DNA of 64,000 nt from Neisseria animalis (GTDB lineage Bacteria; Pseudomonadota; Gammaproteobacteria; Burkholderiales; Neisseriaceae), in NCBI RefSeq assembly GCF_900636515.1, contig NZ_LR134287.1, forward strand, positions 496,001-560,000, in the 5' to 3' direction. Shown one piece after another: positions 18,401 through 25,213 of this stretch. Position numbers and translations under genes: made by a program. The notes below the pieces were generated by a model. The model saw only the letters and a list, made by a program, of their open reading frames with translations. It was not told where the DNA came from and ran no database searches. The first letter of the stretch is position 1. Every line of letters begins with the position of its first letter.

Positions 18401-19095
18401 ACCGCAACATCGTCGGCGCAGTCGTCGGCGTGCAGCCTTTCGGCGGACACGGACTTTCAGGCATCGGCCCGAAAGCCGGCGGCCCGTTTTACCTGCAAAA
18501 ACTCAGCAACCTGAAAGAATGGATTGCACCGACCGTCAGCACCATCGGCAAAGCAGACGAAGCTGCGCTCAAACGCCTCGAAACCCTGCTGCACACCCTG
18601 CCGCTGGAGCAGAATGAAAAAATGGCCGCCGCAGCCGCACTCGGACAAGCACGGCTGCGAACCCTGCGCGGCGCGGAAACCGTATTGTGCGGCCCGACCG
18701 GCGAGCGCAACACCTTGAGCTGGCATGCGCCGCAGCGCGTATGGCTTTACGGCGGCGACCTGCCCCGTGCCTTTGCCGCCCTTGCACCGCTGGCAGCAGC
18801 CGGCATTCAGGCCGTCATCGAACCGGATCATCCGTTGGCCGCCTACGCCAATGATTTATACGGCCTGCTGCAAGTCAATCCGCAGCCCGAAACCGCACAC
18901 ATCAGCCACGTCGCCGCCCTCGACCCGCTCGACCCCGAACGCAAACAGGCTCTGGCACATACGCCCGGTGCGCTGATTAAAATCCTGCCGTCTGAAAACG
19001 GCTTGGATATTTTGCAGGTGATGGAGGAAGTCTCGTGCAGCAACAACACTACCGCAGCCGGCGGCAATGCCAGCTTGATGGCGATGTCTGACTGA
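15487..19095 (+). CDS. putA: PutA, bifunctional proline dehydrogenase / delta1-pyrroline-5-carboxylate dehydrogenase
   Basis: Oxidises L-proline to glutamate in two steps, passing electrons to the quinone pool and then NAD+. Of 1202 residues, about 80-480 form the FAD proline dehydrogenase barrel (LMIRLVKGAYWDSEIKWAQ). The aldehyde dehydrogenase follows: ISPWNFPLAIFTGE, FTGSTEVAR, catalytic Glu783 in AETGGQNA and catalytic Cys817 in AGQRCSA. A further C-terminal domain completes the trifunctional-length layout, but the N-terminal ribbon-helix-helix operator-binding domain of E. coli PutA is absent, so it should not repress its own gene. Single gene downstream of the likely D-proline conversion pair. 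Confidence 0.97.
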   Translation: MFDFAFPSQTPLRQAVTDAYRRDETEAVQDMLQQAQMSEDERLNADVLARRLVTQVRASRSKSSGVDALMHEFSLSSEEGVALMCLAEALLRIPDNATRNKLIADKLSDGNWKSHLNNSPSLFVNAAAWGLLITGKLTTPANEQSLGSALTRLLGRGGEPLIRKGVDYAMRMLGKQFVTGQTIEEALQNGKEREKSGYRFSFDMLGEAAFTQADADRYYQDYVTAIHAIGKDAAGAGVYDGNGISVKLSAIHPRYARAQHDRVMGELLPRLKELYLLAKQYNIGLNIDAEEANRLELSLDLMEALVSDPDLAGFNGIGFVVQAYQKRCPFVIDYLVDLARRNNQKLMIRLVKGAYWDSEIKWAQVDGLNGYPVYTRKVHTDISYLACARKLLDAQDAVFPQFATHNAYTLAAIYEMGKGKDFEHQCLHGMGETLYDQVVGEQNLGRRVRIYAPVGTHETLLAYLVRRLLENGANSSFVNQIVDEKISIDELIRSPFDTIAEQGIHLHASLPLPRELYGKGRLNSQGVDLSNENVLQNLQEQMNRVAEQSFQTASIINGRLREAGAPQTVHNPADHNDIVGTVSFADAELAAEAVAAAVAAQTAWAATPAAERAAALRRFADLLEQHTPALMMLAVREAGKTLNNAIAEVREAVDFCRYYADEAEHTLPETAQGIGTVAAISPWNFPLAIFTGEVVAALAAGNTVVAKPAEQTGLIAAYAVSLMHQAGIPADALQLVLGAGDVGAALTADPRINGVIFTGSTEVARLINQTLAKRGDNPVLIAETGGQNAMIVDSTALAEQVCADVLNSAFDSAGQRCSALRILCVQEDVADHMIDMIKGAMNELTVGNPRRLNTDVGPVIDTEAQQNLLAHIEKMKRAAKSYHEIKIADGIDTSRSTFVAPVLFELNNLDELQREVFGPVLHIVRYRADGLDSLIGQINAKGYALTHGIHSRIGSTVEHIKSRIEAGNVYINRNIVGAVVGVQPFGGHGLSGIGPKAGGPFYLQKLSNLKEWIAPTVSTIGKADEAALKRLETLLHTLPLEQNEKMAAAAALGQARLRTLRGAETVLCGPTGERNTLSWHAPQRVWLYGGDLPRAFAALAPLAAAGIQAVIEPDHPLAAYANDLYGLLQVNPQPETAHISHVAALDPLDPERKQALAHTPGALIKILPSENGLDILQVMEEVSCSNNTTAAGGNASLMAMSD

Positions 19096-19278
19096 GCAGG
19101 CTGTATCCTTCGTTGATAGCCCGAACCGAATACGGCGGAGCAGTGCGGTTCGCCCATGCACCGCAAGCGGAAAGGAACGGTTGCGTTGGTAACGGCGTAA
19201 TCGGACGTTCGTTCCGCACCGTATCCGCTGCTTCGCTTTGAAGCAGTTTCGGGCGTATGCGATAAGGTCGGATTGATG

Positions 19279-19318
19279 AAAAGGCCGTCTGCAAAATCCA
19301 ATTTGCAGACGGCCTTTT
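19279..19318 (+). terminator. DUS inverted-pair terminator downstream of putA
   Basis: AAAAGGCCGTCTGCAAA and TTTGCAGACGGCCTTTT, about 180 bases after the putA stop; the gap holds no gene. The next Correia-like copy begins at its last base. Confidence 0.75.
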
Positions 19319-19424
19319 ATAGTCGAATAAAATAAGAATGAGACAAGGCAGCGAAGCCGCAGACAGTACACATAGTACGGCAAGGCAAAGCAACGCTGTA
19401 TCATTCTTATTTTAAATGACTATA
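19318..19424 (+). mobile_element. 107-bp Correia-like element, copy C
   Basis: Same sequence as copy A by eye, inserted directly against the putA terminator. Confidence 0.88.
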
Positions 19425-19487
19425 GTGATTTTCATATGGCAGTAACGCGAGCCTGATGGCGATAACAGATTAGAGAAGTAAGGGAGT

Positions 19488-19525
19488 AAAAAAGCCGTCT
19501 GAAATTTGATTTGCAGACGGCTTTT
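19488..19525 (-). terminator. DUS inverted-pair terminator of the XRE gene
   Basis: AAAAAAGCCGTCTGAAA and TTTGCAGACGGCTTTT lie just past the stop of the minus-strand regulator. Confidence 0.75.
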
Positions 19526-19535
19526 ATTGATCGGT

Positions 19536-19940
19536 TTATGAATCCTGCTGCATCAGCCCCATAACTTTTTTGAGTGTTGCCAGTTCGCTTTCTAAGCGGC
19601 TGATGATTTCTTCTTTATGGGTAAGCGTTTGTTTCAGTTTGTCGATTTCGACAGCGAGTTCTTGTTGCCCTTGATAGAAAGTGTTGCCGTTTCCGCTGAT
19701 GTTGCGGTCGCCTTTGATGATGAAATACATGGGATGGTTTTCCGATATGGGAATAAGCTCGTGTATATCGACTTCCAAAACTTCCGCAATCTGCTCCAAG
19801 CGAAACATATTCACACTGTTTTCGCCACGCTCGATTTTGGCATAGCCGTTTACCGACATATGCAGCTTTTCAGCCATGTCTTTTTGTGACCAGTTGCGAT
19901 CTTCACGCAGTGCGCGGATGATTTCGTATGTTTCCATCAT
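19536..19940 (-). CDS. Small XRE-family regulator with coiled-coil tail
   Basis: A 134-residue protein with an N-terminal HTH_3 (about 5-62: LREDRNWSQKDMAEKLHMS, YAKIERGENS) and a C-terminal leucine heptad coiled coil (about 90-130: LAVEIDKLKQTLTHKEEIIS), likely for dimerisation. Divergent from four small secreted proteins in an AT-rich islet. An imperfect inverted repeat in the shared upstream region is a candidate operator. ATG 19938-19940 or 19935-19937 may start translation. Target and signal are unknown. Confidence 0.85.
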   Translation of the reverse strand: MMETYEIIRALREDRNWSQKDMAEKLHMSVNGYAKIERGENSVNMFRLEQIAEVLEVDIHELIPISENHPMYFIIKGDRNISGNGNTFYQGQQELAVEIDKLKQTLTHKEEIISRLESELATLKKVMGLMQQDS

Positions 19941-19960
19941 GACTACTTTTCAGGTAGGGG

Positions 19961-19997
19961 ATTCCACTTTTTAGATGTTTTAGTAAAAAAATGGAAT
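19961..19997. promoter_or_regulatory. Candidate operator: inverted repeat between XRE gene and secreted protein gene
   Basis: ATTCCACTTTTT (19961-19972) and AAAAAATGGAAT (19986-19997) match as inverted repeats at 11 of 12 positions, in the only divergent promoter region of the islet. Confidence 0.5.
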
Positions 19998-20000
19998 ATA

Positions 20001-20006
20001 TATAAT
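20001..20006 (+). promoter_or_regulatory. -10 element TATAAT of the secreted protein gene
   Basis: Perfect TATAAT, 73 bases before the ATG at 20079 and adjoining the right arm of the inverted repeat. No good -35 is visible, which fits an activated or repressed promoter. Confidence 0.5.
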
Positions 20007-20078
20007 GAGTTTGAATTAACCTGTTTTTACAGGTGTGTTTTGAATTTTAGCATTGATTGAAAATGATTGGGGGGTTTT

Positions 20079-20438
20079 ATGAATAAGACAAGAAAATTTT
20101 TGGTTTTAGTTTTGATTACGGCACTTTTCCCCGTGACATCGATGGCAGCTTCAAAAACAGCAATGTGTAAAATCAGTTCTGATGGTGTGGTCGCATATAA
20201 AGGAAAGTGTCAGTTTCAATCTGAGCGCGGCGGTTCGTTTTCGGTTCGCTCCCTAAAGGAAGGCAAACCGTTATTTGGTGAAATCACTGATGTAAGTGTT
20301 TATATTGTAAAACCGGGTGTGGCAGAAGTGAGTGGTCTGACGACATTTGGTAATAACTCCCGCTGGGGAACGGCAGTCCGTTCTCAAAAGCAGCGTGCGT
20401 GCTGGAACGGATCGGACTTCCAAGTATGTGCATGGTAA
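20079..20438 (+). CDS. Small secreted protein, unknown function
   Basis: A 119-residue protein with a Sec signal peptide cut after about residue 24 (PVTSMA|ASK). The mature part has four cysteines, two of them at the end in the pattern ACWNGSDFQVCAW, so a disulfide-stabilised periplasmic or extracellular domain is likely. ATG 20079 follows a run of six G (20069-20074); an upstream in-frame start is less likely. First of four small exported proteins divergent from an XRE gene. I do not recognise the family. Confidence 0.75.
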   Translation: MNKTRKFLVLVLITALFPVTSMAASKTAMCKISSDGVVAYKGKCQFQSERGGSFSVRSLKEGKPLFGEITDVSVYIVKPGVAEVSGLTTFGNNSRWGTAVRSQKQRACWNGSDFQVCAW

Positions 20439-20473
20439 ATAAGATATTTAACTTGATTAAATAGGATTTAAAC

Positions 20474-20872
20474 ATGAAAAAATTGATTTTGTCTGTAATG
20501 CTCTCAGTGGCTTCATTATCTTACGCTGCACCTGCGAGTATGACTAAATACTATAACAATCCTAAATTAGCTCCTAAAATACAGCAGTGTAGAGGTGATA
20601 TTTATTGTAATGCTTTTGCTGCCCTAGCAAAGCAATGGAAAAATATTCCTAATAATTATCGTTACCATGGTTTTAATATTAAAAAAGAGGCTGCGGAAGG
20701 TAATGGTTACGGTTTATGGAAAGGCGGATTTGTATCCGATACAGTCAAGGGCAGCAGATTAATCGATGCGGGAGAGCCTGTATTTTATGATGGTGGTAGT
20801 AAAAACAAAGCAAACGAAGCTATTTTTGCACGAGGTATAGCAGTAATTAATTATATTGAAAATTCCAAATAA
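20474..20872 (+). CDS. Small secreted protein, unknown function
   Basis: A 132-residue protein with a signal peptide (MKKLILSVMLSVASLSYA|AP). The mature part is basic and rich in Asn, Lys and Tyr, with two cysteines close together (QQCRGDIYC). Base composition is distinctly more AT-rich than the core genes of the window, a sign of separate origin. It starts 35 bases after the previous stop with AGGA upstream, probably in one transcript. No family recognised. Confidence 0.72.
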   Translation: MKKLILSVMLSVASLSYAAPASMTKYYNNPKLAPKIQQCRGDIYCNAFAALAKQWKNIPNNYRYHGFNIKKEAAEGNGYGLWKGGFVSDTVKGSRLIDAGEPVFYDGGSKNKANEAIFARGIAVINYIENSK

Positions 20873-20920
20873 GGGTTTGATTTGTCAATATATCTACTGA
20901 GTTTGATAAAGGAAAACAAA

Positions 20921-21325
20921 ATGAAAAAATTTATTTTTACGCTCTGTATCGCAGGTATCGCCGGCAACGCTTTGGCAAATGAAGCCGCAGTCAACTTGGT
21001 TCAACGTATGTATGGAGAAGCGGCAAAAGGCAGAGCAGGTATCGAAGTTGTTGCCAAATATGCCGATTCCGGTTTGAAGCAGGCAATCCGCCGTGCCGAT
21101 GCTTCGGATATGCTGTGTGTCGGCGAAGATCCGATGTGGGGCAATCAGGATCCGCAAACCCGTGCCAAGGTAACGGTAAAATCGGCGGGCGGCAATAAAG
21201 TCAGCGCGTCGTTCAAGCAATACGGTCAAAATGTGCGCCGAAGCTATACCGTGAACTGTAAGGGCGGAAGCTGCAAAGTATCCGATGTTTCGGGTTTGAA
21301 GCGCGAATTGGCGCAATGTTATTGA
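20921..21325 (+). CDS. Small secreted protein, unknown function (DUF3828-like outline)
   Basis: A 134-residue protein with a signal peptide cut at ALA|NEA. The order of elements (LVQRMYGEAAKG..., a Tyr/Asp helix KYADSGLKQAI, then a Cys-containing beta half ending VSGLKRELAQCY) resembles periplasmic DUF3828-type proteins, but I am not sure of the match. ATG 20921 has GGA at 20910-20912; the 13-codon upstream extension is not signal-like. Third gene of the islet. Confidence 0.72.
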   Translation: MKKFIFTLCIAGIAGNALANEAAVNLVQRMYGEAAKGRAGIEVVAKYADSGLKQAIRRADASDMLCVGEDPMWGNQDPQTRAKVTVKSAGGNKVSASFKQYGQNVRRSYTVNCKGGSCKVSDVSGLKRELAQCY

Positions 21326-21497
21326 TTTTAGGAAATAGGTCGATGATATGGCTTTTGAGGGTATTGTTACAAAAAGTTTCCTCTATATGCGTACAAGCAA
21401 AATGTAATCCCAATACGTCAGACTAAAGTCTTGCAAAAGGTTTTACATTCGATATTTGCTTAATAAACAAGCCTTCATGATTATGTGGAGTATTTTT

Positions 21498-21788
21498 ATG
21501 AAAATAATCAAAATATTCTTGCTTTGTTTGTCTTTAACATTTTCAACATCTGCTTTCGCTGTTTGTTATGTATCAGATCCGACAGGTACTCCTTTGAATG
21601 TTAGGGCGAAACCGGCAGGAAAAGTTATTGCAAAATTAAAAAACGGCACGCCTGTGGTTCTTATTGATCACGTAGCTTATTATGACAGAAAAGGTAAAGC
21701 ATGGATTCAGATAGCTACTCCTGATAACAAGAAAATAGGCTATGTTTTTGATGATTACATCGTTTGCAATTTTGATGATGTTTGGTAA
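21498..21788 (+). CDS. Secreted bacterial SH3-domain protein
   Basis: A 96-residue protein: signal peptide (MKIIKIFLLCLSLTFSTSAFA) then one SH3b domain with the typical PLNVRAKPAGKVIAKLKNGT opening and a WIQIATPDNKKIGYVFDDYI close. Such domains bind cell wall or protein ligands in the periplasm. The start follows GGAG at 21487-21490. Fourth gene of the AT-rich islet, 172 bases after the third, so it may have its own promoter. Confidence 0.8.
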   Translation: MKIIKIFLLCLSLTFSTSAFAVCYVSDPTGTPLNVRAKPAGKVIAKLKNGTPVVLIDHVAYYDRKGKAWIQIATPDNKKIGYVFDDYIVCNFDDVW

Positions 21789-21832
21789 AAGGATACATTA
21801 GTAAATCACCGGAGAGCCGTTATCCGGCGAAC

Positions 21833-21873
21833 AAAAGGCCGTCTGCAAATTGGCATTTTGCAGACGGCCTTTT
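21833..21873 (+). terminator. DUS inverted-pair terminator, convergent
   Basis: AAAAGGCCGTCTGCAAA and TTTTGCAGACGGCCTTTT serve both the SH3 gene and the minus-strand dehydrogenase. Confidence 0.85.
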
Positions 21874-21887
21874 AGGGTTTGCCGACT

Positions 21888-22952
21888 TTACAAATTAGGA
21901 TTGACGATAATTTTTACCGCTGATTCGTTGTTGTGAATCAAACGCTCGAAGCCTTCGGAAATCAGTTCGTCCAACTTGATGCGTTGGGTGATGAATGGTT
22001 CGAGGTTGATTTTGCCGGCTTCCACCAATTTGATGGTTTCGGCGTGGTCGTTGCAGTAGGCGATGGTGCCGCGCACGTCCAATTCTTTCATGACCACGCT
22101 GTGGACATTGATGGTTGCAGGTTTGCTCCAAATCGACACAATCACCACTTTGGCGGTCGGTTTGCAGGCTTCTACCAGCGTATCCAGCACTTTATTCACG
22201 CTGGTGCATTCGAATGCCACATCAACCCCTTCGCCGTTGGTCACTTTGCGTACTTCGGCGACTACATCGGTTTCGCTCGGGTCAAAAATATAATCGGCAA
22301 CACCTGCTTCGCGGGCTTTGTCTTTGCGCGCTTTGCTCAATTCGGTAATGATGACTTTGATGCCTTTGGCTTTCAATACCGCAGCCAGCAGCAAACCAAT
22401 CGGGCCTGCACCGCCGATTAAGGCAACATCGCCTTCTTTCGCGCCGCTGCGTACATAAGCGTGGTGGCCGACAGACAAAGGCTCAATCAATGCGGCTTGG
22501 TCAAGCGGGATTTTGTCGGAAATCGGGTGTACCCAGCGGCGTTTGACGGCGATTTTTTCTGCCAAACCGCCACCGCAGCCGCCCAAGCCGATGAAGTTCA
22601 TGTCTTTGGAAAGATGGTAGTTGCTGCCTTCGCCCGTCGGTACGTCATCATGGATAATGTATGGCTCGACCACAACGTGCTGACCGACTTGAATATCGTC
22701 CACGCCTTCGCCGATGGCATACACGACACCGGAAAACTCATGACCCATGGTTACAGGAGCGGATTCGCCGGAAATCGGGTGGGGGTGGCCGCAAGGCGGA
22801 ATGAAAATCGGGCCTTCCATAAATTCATGCAAGTCTGTGCCGCAGATACCGCACCAAGCGACATTGATGCCGACAGTACCGGGGGCTACGGTCGGTTCGG
22901 GAATGTCTTCAATACGGATGTCGCCTTTATCGTAAAAACGTGCTGCTTTCAT
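21888..22952 (-). CDS. bdhA: 2,3-butanediol dehydrogenase (zinc MDR family)
   Basis: NAD-dependent interconversion of acetoin and 2,3-butanediol. The 354-residue protein has catalytic zinc ligands in CGICGTDLHE (Cys37) and GHE (His71, Glu72) and the nucleotide motif ALIGGAGPIGLL near 180. The loop that holds the four structural-zinc cysteines in many alcohol dehydrogenases has none here (VVVEPYIIHDD to GLGGCGGG), as in Bacillus BdhA, which it follows closely from memory. Monocistronic. The upstream region is very AT-rich. Confidence 0.88.
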   Translation of the reverse strand: MKAARFYDKGDIRIEDIPEPTVAPGTVGINVAWCGICGTDLHEFMEGPIFIPPCGHPHPISGESAPVTMGHEFSGVVYAIGEGVDDIQVGQHVVVEPYIIHDDVPTGEGSNYHLSKDMNFIGLGGCGGGLAEKIAVKRRWVHPISDKIPLDQAALIEPLSVGHHAYVRSGAKEGDVALIGGAGPIGLLLAAVLKAKGIKVIITELSKARKDKAREAGVADYIFDPSETDVVAEVRKVTNGEGVDVAFECTSVNKVLDTLVEACKPTAKVVIVSIWSKPATINVHSVVMKELDVRGTIAYCNDHAETIKLVEAGKINLEPFITQRIKLDELISEGFERLIHNNESAVKIIVNPNL

Positions 22953-23339
22953 GATGCTGCTCCTTGTTTACGGGTTGATAATTTGATAATAATAAATTGA
23001 TATTTTCATGATATGCGTATATTTTTTATTGATTTTAAATAATTTACTGTTTTATTTTTTATATTAATATGTAATTAAAATTTCTTGGGCTTATTCTACT
23101 CTTGCTTTGTGACAGAAGAAAGGGTGTCAGGAAAATTATCGTTATTTAACACGGAATAATGCGACGTTGACGCATTTTGATCAAAGAATGGGCTTGAATG
23201 AGCTGCCGAAACAGTAAATCCGCTGATTGATACTGTCCGCACGGTTTGCGGCTTTGTTGCCTTGTTTCATGGATATTTGATGACGGCTTGGAAGTATTTG
23301 AACAGCATTAGATAATGAAAAAGGCCGTCTGCAAAATCC
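22953..23339. other. Intergenic region upstream of bdhA
   Basis: AT-rich bdhA promoter region (22980-23090) followed by a decayed Correia-like repeat (23141-23270). No gene. Confidence 0.5.
23141..23270 (-). repeat. Decayed Correia-like repeat
   Basis: Opens GTTATTTAACACGGAATAAT and closes GCGGCTTTGTTGCCTTGTTTCAT, matching the general layout of 62307-62434 and 50034-50154 and the core words of the 107-bp element (GCGGCTT.GCTGCCTTGT.TCAT). Confidence 0.5.
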
Positions 23340-23446
23340 TATAGTCATTTAAAATAAAAATGATACAGCGTTGCTTCGCCTTGCCGTACTATTCGTACTG
23401 TCTGCGGCTTTGCTGCCTTGTATCATTTTTATTTTATTCGACTATA
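23340..23446 (-). mobile_element. 107-bp Correia-like element, copy D
   Basis: The same element in opposite orientation to copy A with several substitutions (ATTCGTACTG for ATGTGTACTG; TATCATTTTT at the end). It sits in the loop of a DUS inverted pair: AAGGCCGTCTGCAAAATCC precedes it and ATTTGCAGACGGCCTT follows it. Removing it leaves the loop seen after putA, apart from one TA. Confidence 0.88.
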
Positions 23447-23485
23447 ATTTGCAGACGGCCTTTGCCAATGAAAAACTTGGGTTGA

Positions 23486-24529
23486 TTAGGTTTTTTTTCT
23501 GCCGTTCAGACGTTGGCGGTATGCCTGTACACTTTCTGCCTCGGGCAGTCCGGCCAGTACGCGGATATGGGCGGCTGCGGATTTGGCAAGCGATGTGAGG
23601 GTGTAGCCGCCTTCCAGTACGGAAACGATGCGCCCCGGGCAGGCGGTTGCGGTTTGAACGATTTTGTGGGTAAGCCATGCGTAATCGGCTTCGTGCAGAT
23701 GCAGACGGCCGGTTTCGTCTTCACGATGTGCGTCAAACCCGGCGCAGAGTACGACCAATTCCGGTTGGAAAGCGGCCAGACGGGGCAGCCAGCGGTTGCG
23801 TATGGTGCGGCGGAAGGTTTGGCTGTCGGCAGCGGCTTGGAAGGGGGTGTGCAGCATATCGGGGTTGCGTGTTTTGCTGCTGAAATCGGGGAAGGGGAAA
23901 AGGTCGGTTTCATACATATCCAGCAACAGAACGCGGGGGTCGTTTTGAAAGATTTCGGTTGTGCCGTCCCCGTGATGGACGTCGAAGTCGATGACGGCAA
24001 CGCGCTGCAAACGGTATTCGGCGATGGCGTGCATCACGCCGACGGCGGCATTGTTAATCAGGCAGAATCCGCCTGCTTTGCTGCTTTGGGCGTGATGACC
24101 CGGCGGGCGGACGGCGCAAAAAGCATGCCATGCTTTTTTCTTCATCACCATATCGACGGCTTGGACGACTGCACCGGCAGCGAAACGTGCGGCAGTCAGC
24201 GATTCGTGGTTCATCACGGTATCGTCGTCGAGACGGTAGATTTTGCCTTCCTGCGGACGGTTGGCTTCAAGATGGGCAAGATAGCGGCGCGGGTGTACCA
24301 AGGCGAGCTGTGCATCGCGGATTTCCTCGGCTTCGGCGGTTTGCAGGTGCTGCCAGATTCCTTCGGCTTTGAGGGCGCTTTCAATCGCAGCGATGCGCTC
24401 GGGGCGGTCGGGGTGGTTGCTGCCGGGGTTGTGCCGGTGGAAAAGGGGGTGGGAAATCCAGACGGTGCGGGCATTTTTACCGAACAGGCGGCGCAGGCGG
24501 GTACGCAGTCTTTGGAGGAGTTTTTTCAT
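23486..24529 (-). CDS. Histone deacetylase-family amidohydrolase
   Basis: Zinc amidohydrolase of the class II HDAC/acetylpolyamine amidohydrolase superfamily; bacterial members deacylate lysine side chains or polyamines. Of 347 residues, the key motifs are RPPGHHA (141-147), DFDVHHGDGT (181-190, zinc and general base residues) and VVLCAGFDAH (zinc Asp). An Arg-rich N-terminus (MKKLLQRLRTRLRRLF) could be a membrane-interacting helix or reflect a later true start. Single gene; substrate not predictable. Confidence 0.9.
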   Translation of the reverse strand: MKKLLQRLRTRLRRLFGKNARTVWISHPLFHRHNPGSNHPDRPERIAAIESALKAEGIWQHLQTAEAEEIRDAQLALVHPRRYLAHLEANRPQEGKIYRLDDDTVMNHESLTAARFAAGAVVQAVDMVMKKKAWHAFCAVRPPGHHAQSSKAGGFCLINNAAVGVMHAIAEYRLQRVAVIDFDVHHGDGTTEIFQNDPRVLLLDMYETDLFPFPDFSSKTRNPDMLHTPFQAAADSQTFRRTIRNRWLPRLAAFQPELVVLCAGFDAHREDETGRLHLHEADYAWLTHKIVQTATACPGRIVSVLEGGYTLTSLAKSAAAHIRVLAGLPEAESVQAYRQRLNGRKKT

Positions 24530-24756
24530 GGTTTGCGGCGGTTTGATGTGTGTAAGGCCGTCTGCAAAATGCGGTTTTACAACACGGAATCATGCGGAGA
24601 AACCGACAGGCGGCCTCTGCAATTTACTGCTAAATATGGTTAATAAATACGGAAATGCTTGGAAATTTTCCGGACGACCTTTAGAATAGCTTAATTTGGC
24701 TGTAAAACCAAACGGTTTCGGCTGCTGTTATAACCGATTTTTAGAGAGAATAACAA

Positions 24757-25020
24757 ATGGATCAAAGCGTTATCGCACAATTTGCCCCCTTAGTCCTGAT
24801 TATGGTGGTGTTCTATTTCCTGATTATGCGCCCGCAGCAAAAGAAATTCAAAGCGCACCAAGCCATGCTGAATGAATTGAAAGTCGGCGATAAAGTGGTT
24901 TTGGCAGCAGGTTTCAAAGGCCGTGTAACGAAAGTCGGCGAGCAGTTTTTCGGTGTGGAAATCGGCCGCGGCGTGGAAGTGGAAGTCGAACGCAATTCGA
25001 TTGCCAGCAAAGTCGAATAA
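24757..25020 (+). CDS. yajC: YajC, Sec translocon accessory subunit
   Basis: Small inner membrane partner of SecDF. One N-terminal membrane helix (LVLIMVVFYFLIMRPQQKK) followed by a basic cytoplasmic domain (ELKVGDKVVLAAGFKGRVTK). At 87 residues it is shorter than E. coli YajC (110). Heads the yajC-secD-secF cluster, but a DUS pair (25034-25075) separates it from secD. Confidence 0.93.
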   Translation: MDQSVIAQFAPLVLIMVVFYFLIMRPQQKKFKAHQAMLNELKVGDKVVLAAGFKGRVTKVGEQFFGVEIGRGVEVEVERNSIASKVE

Positions 25021-25033
25021 TCTGATTGCTGTA

Positions 25034-25075
25034 TTTGCAGACGGCATATTTTCCTTGTAAAACGCCGTCTGCAAA
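25034..25075 (+). terminator. DUS inverted pair between yajC and secD
   Basis: TTTGCAGACGGCAT and GCCGTCTGCAAA flank a 17-base loop; possibly an attenuator in the cluster. Confidence 0.5.
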
Positions 25076-25213
25076 TGCGGACTTTTGCAAAAGCCGGCAC
25101 GGGCAGCCGTCTGTATTCCGTTGGGAATCGGCGGCGGTTGCGAGCGCGGCTGTTTGTGTTTTATTTTTATCGCGGAATCTGCCCGCTGCGGCGGATCCGG
25201 CAAAAGGTTTGCC

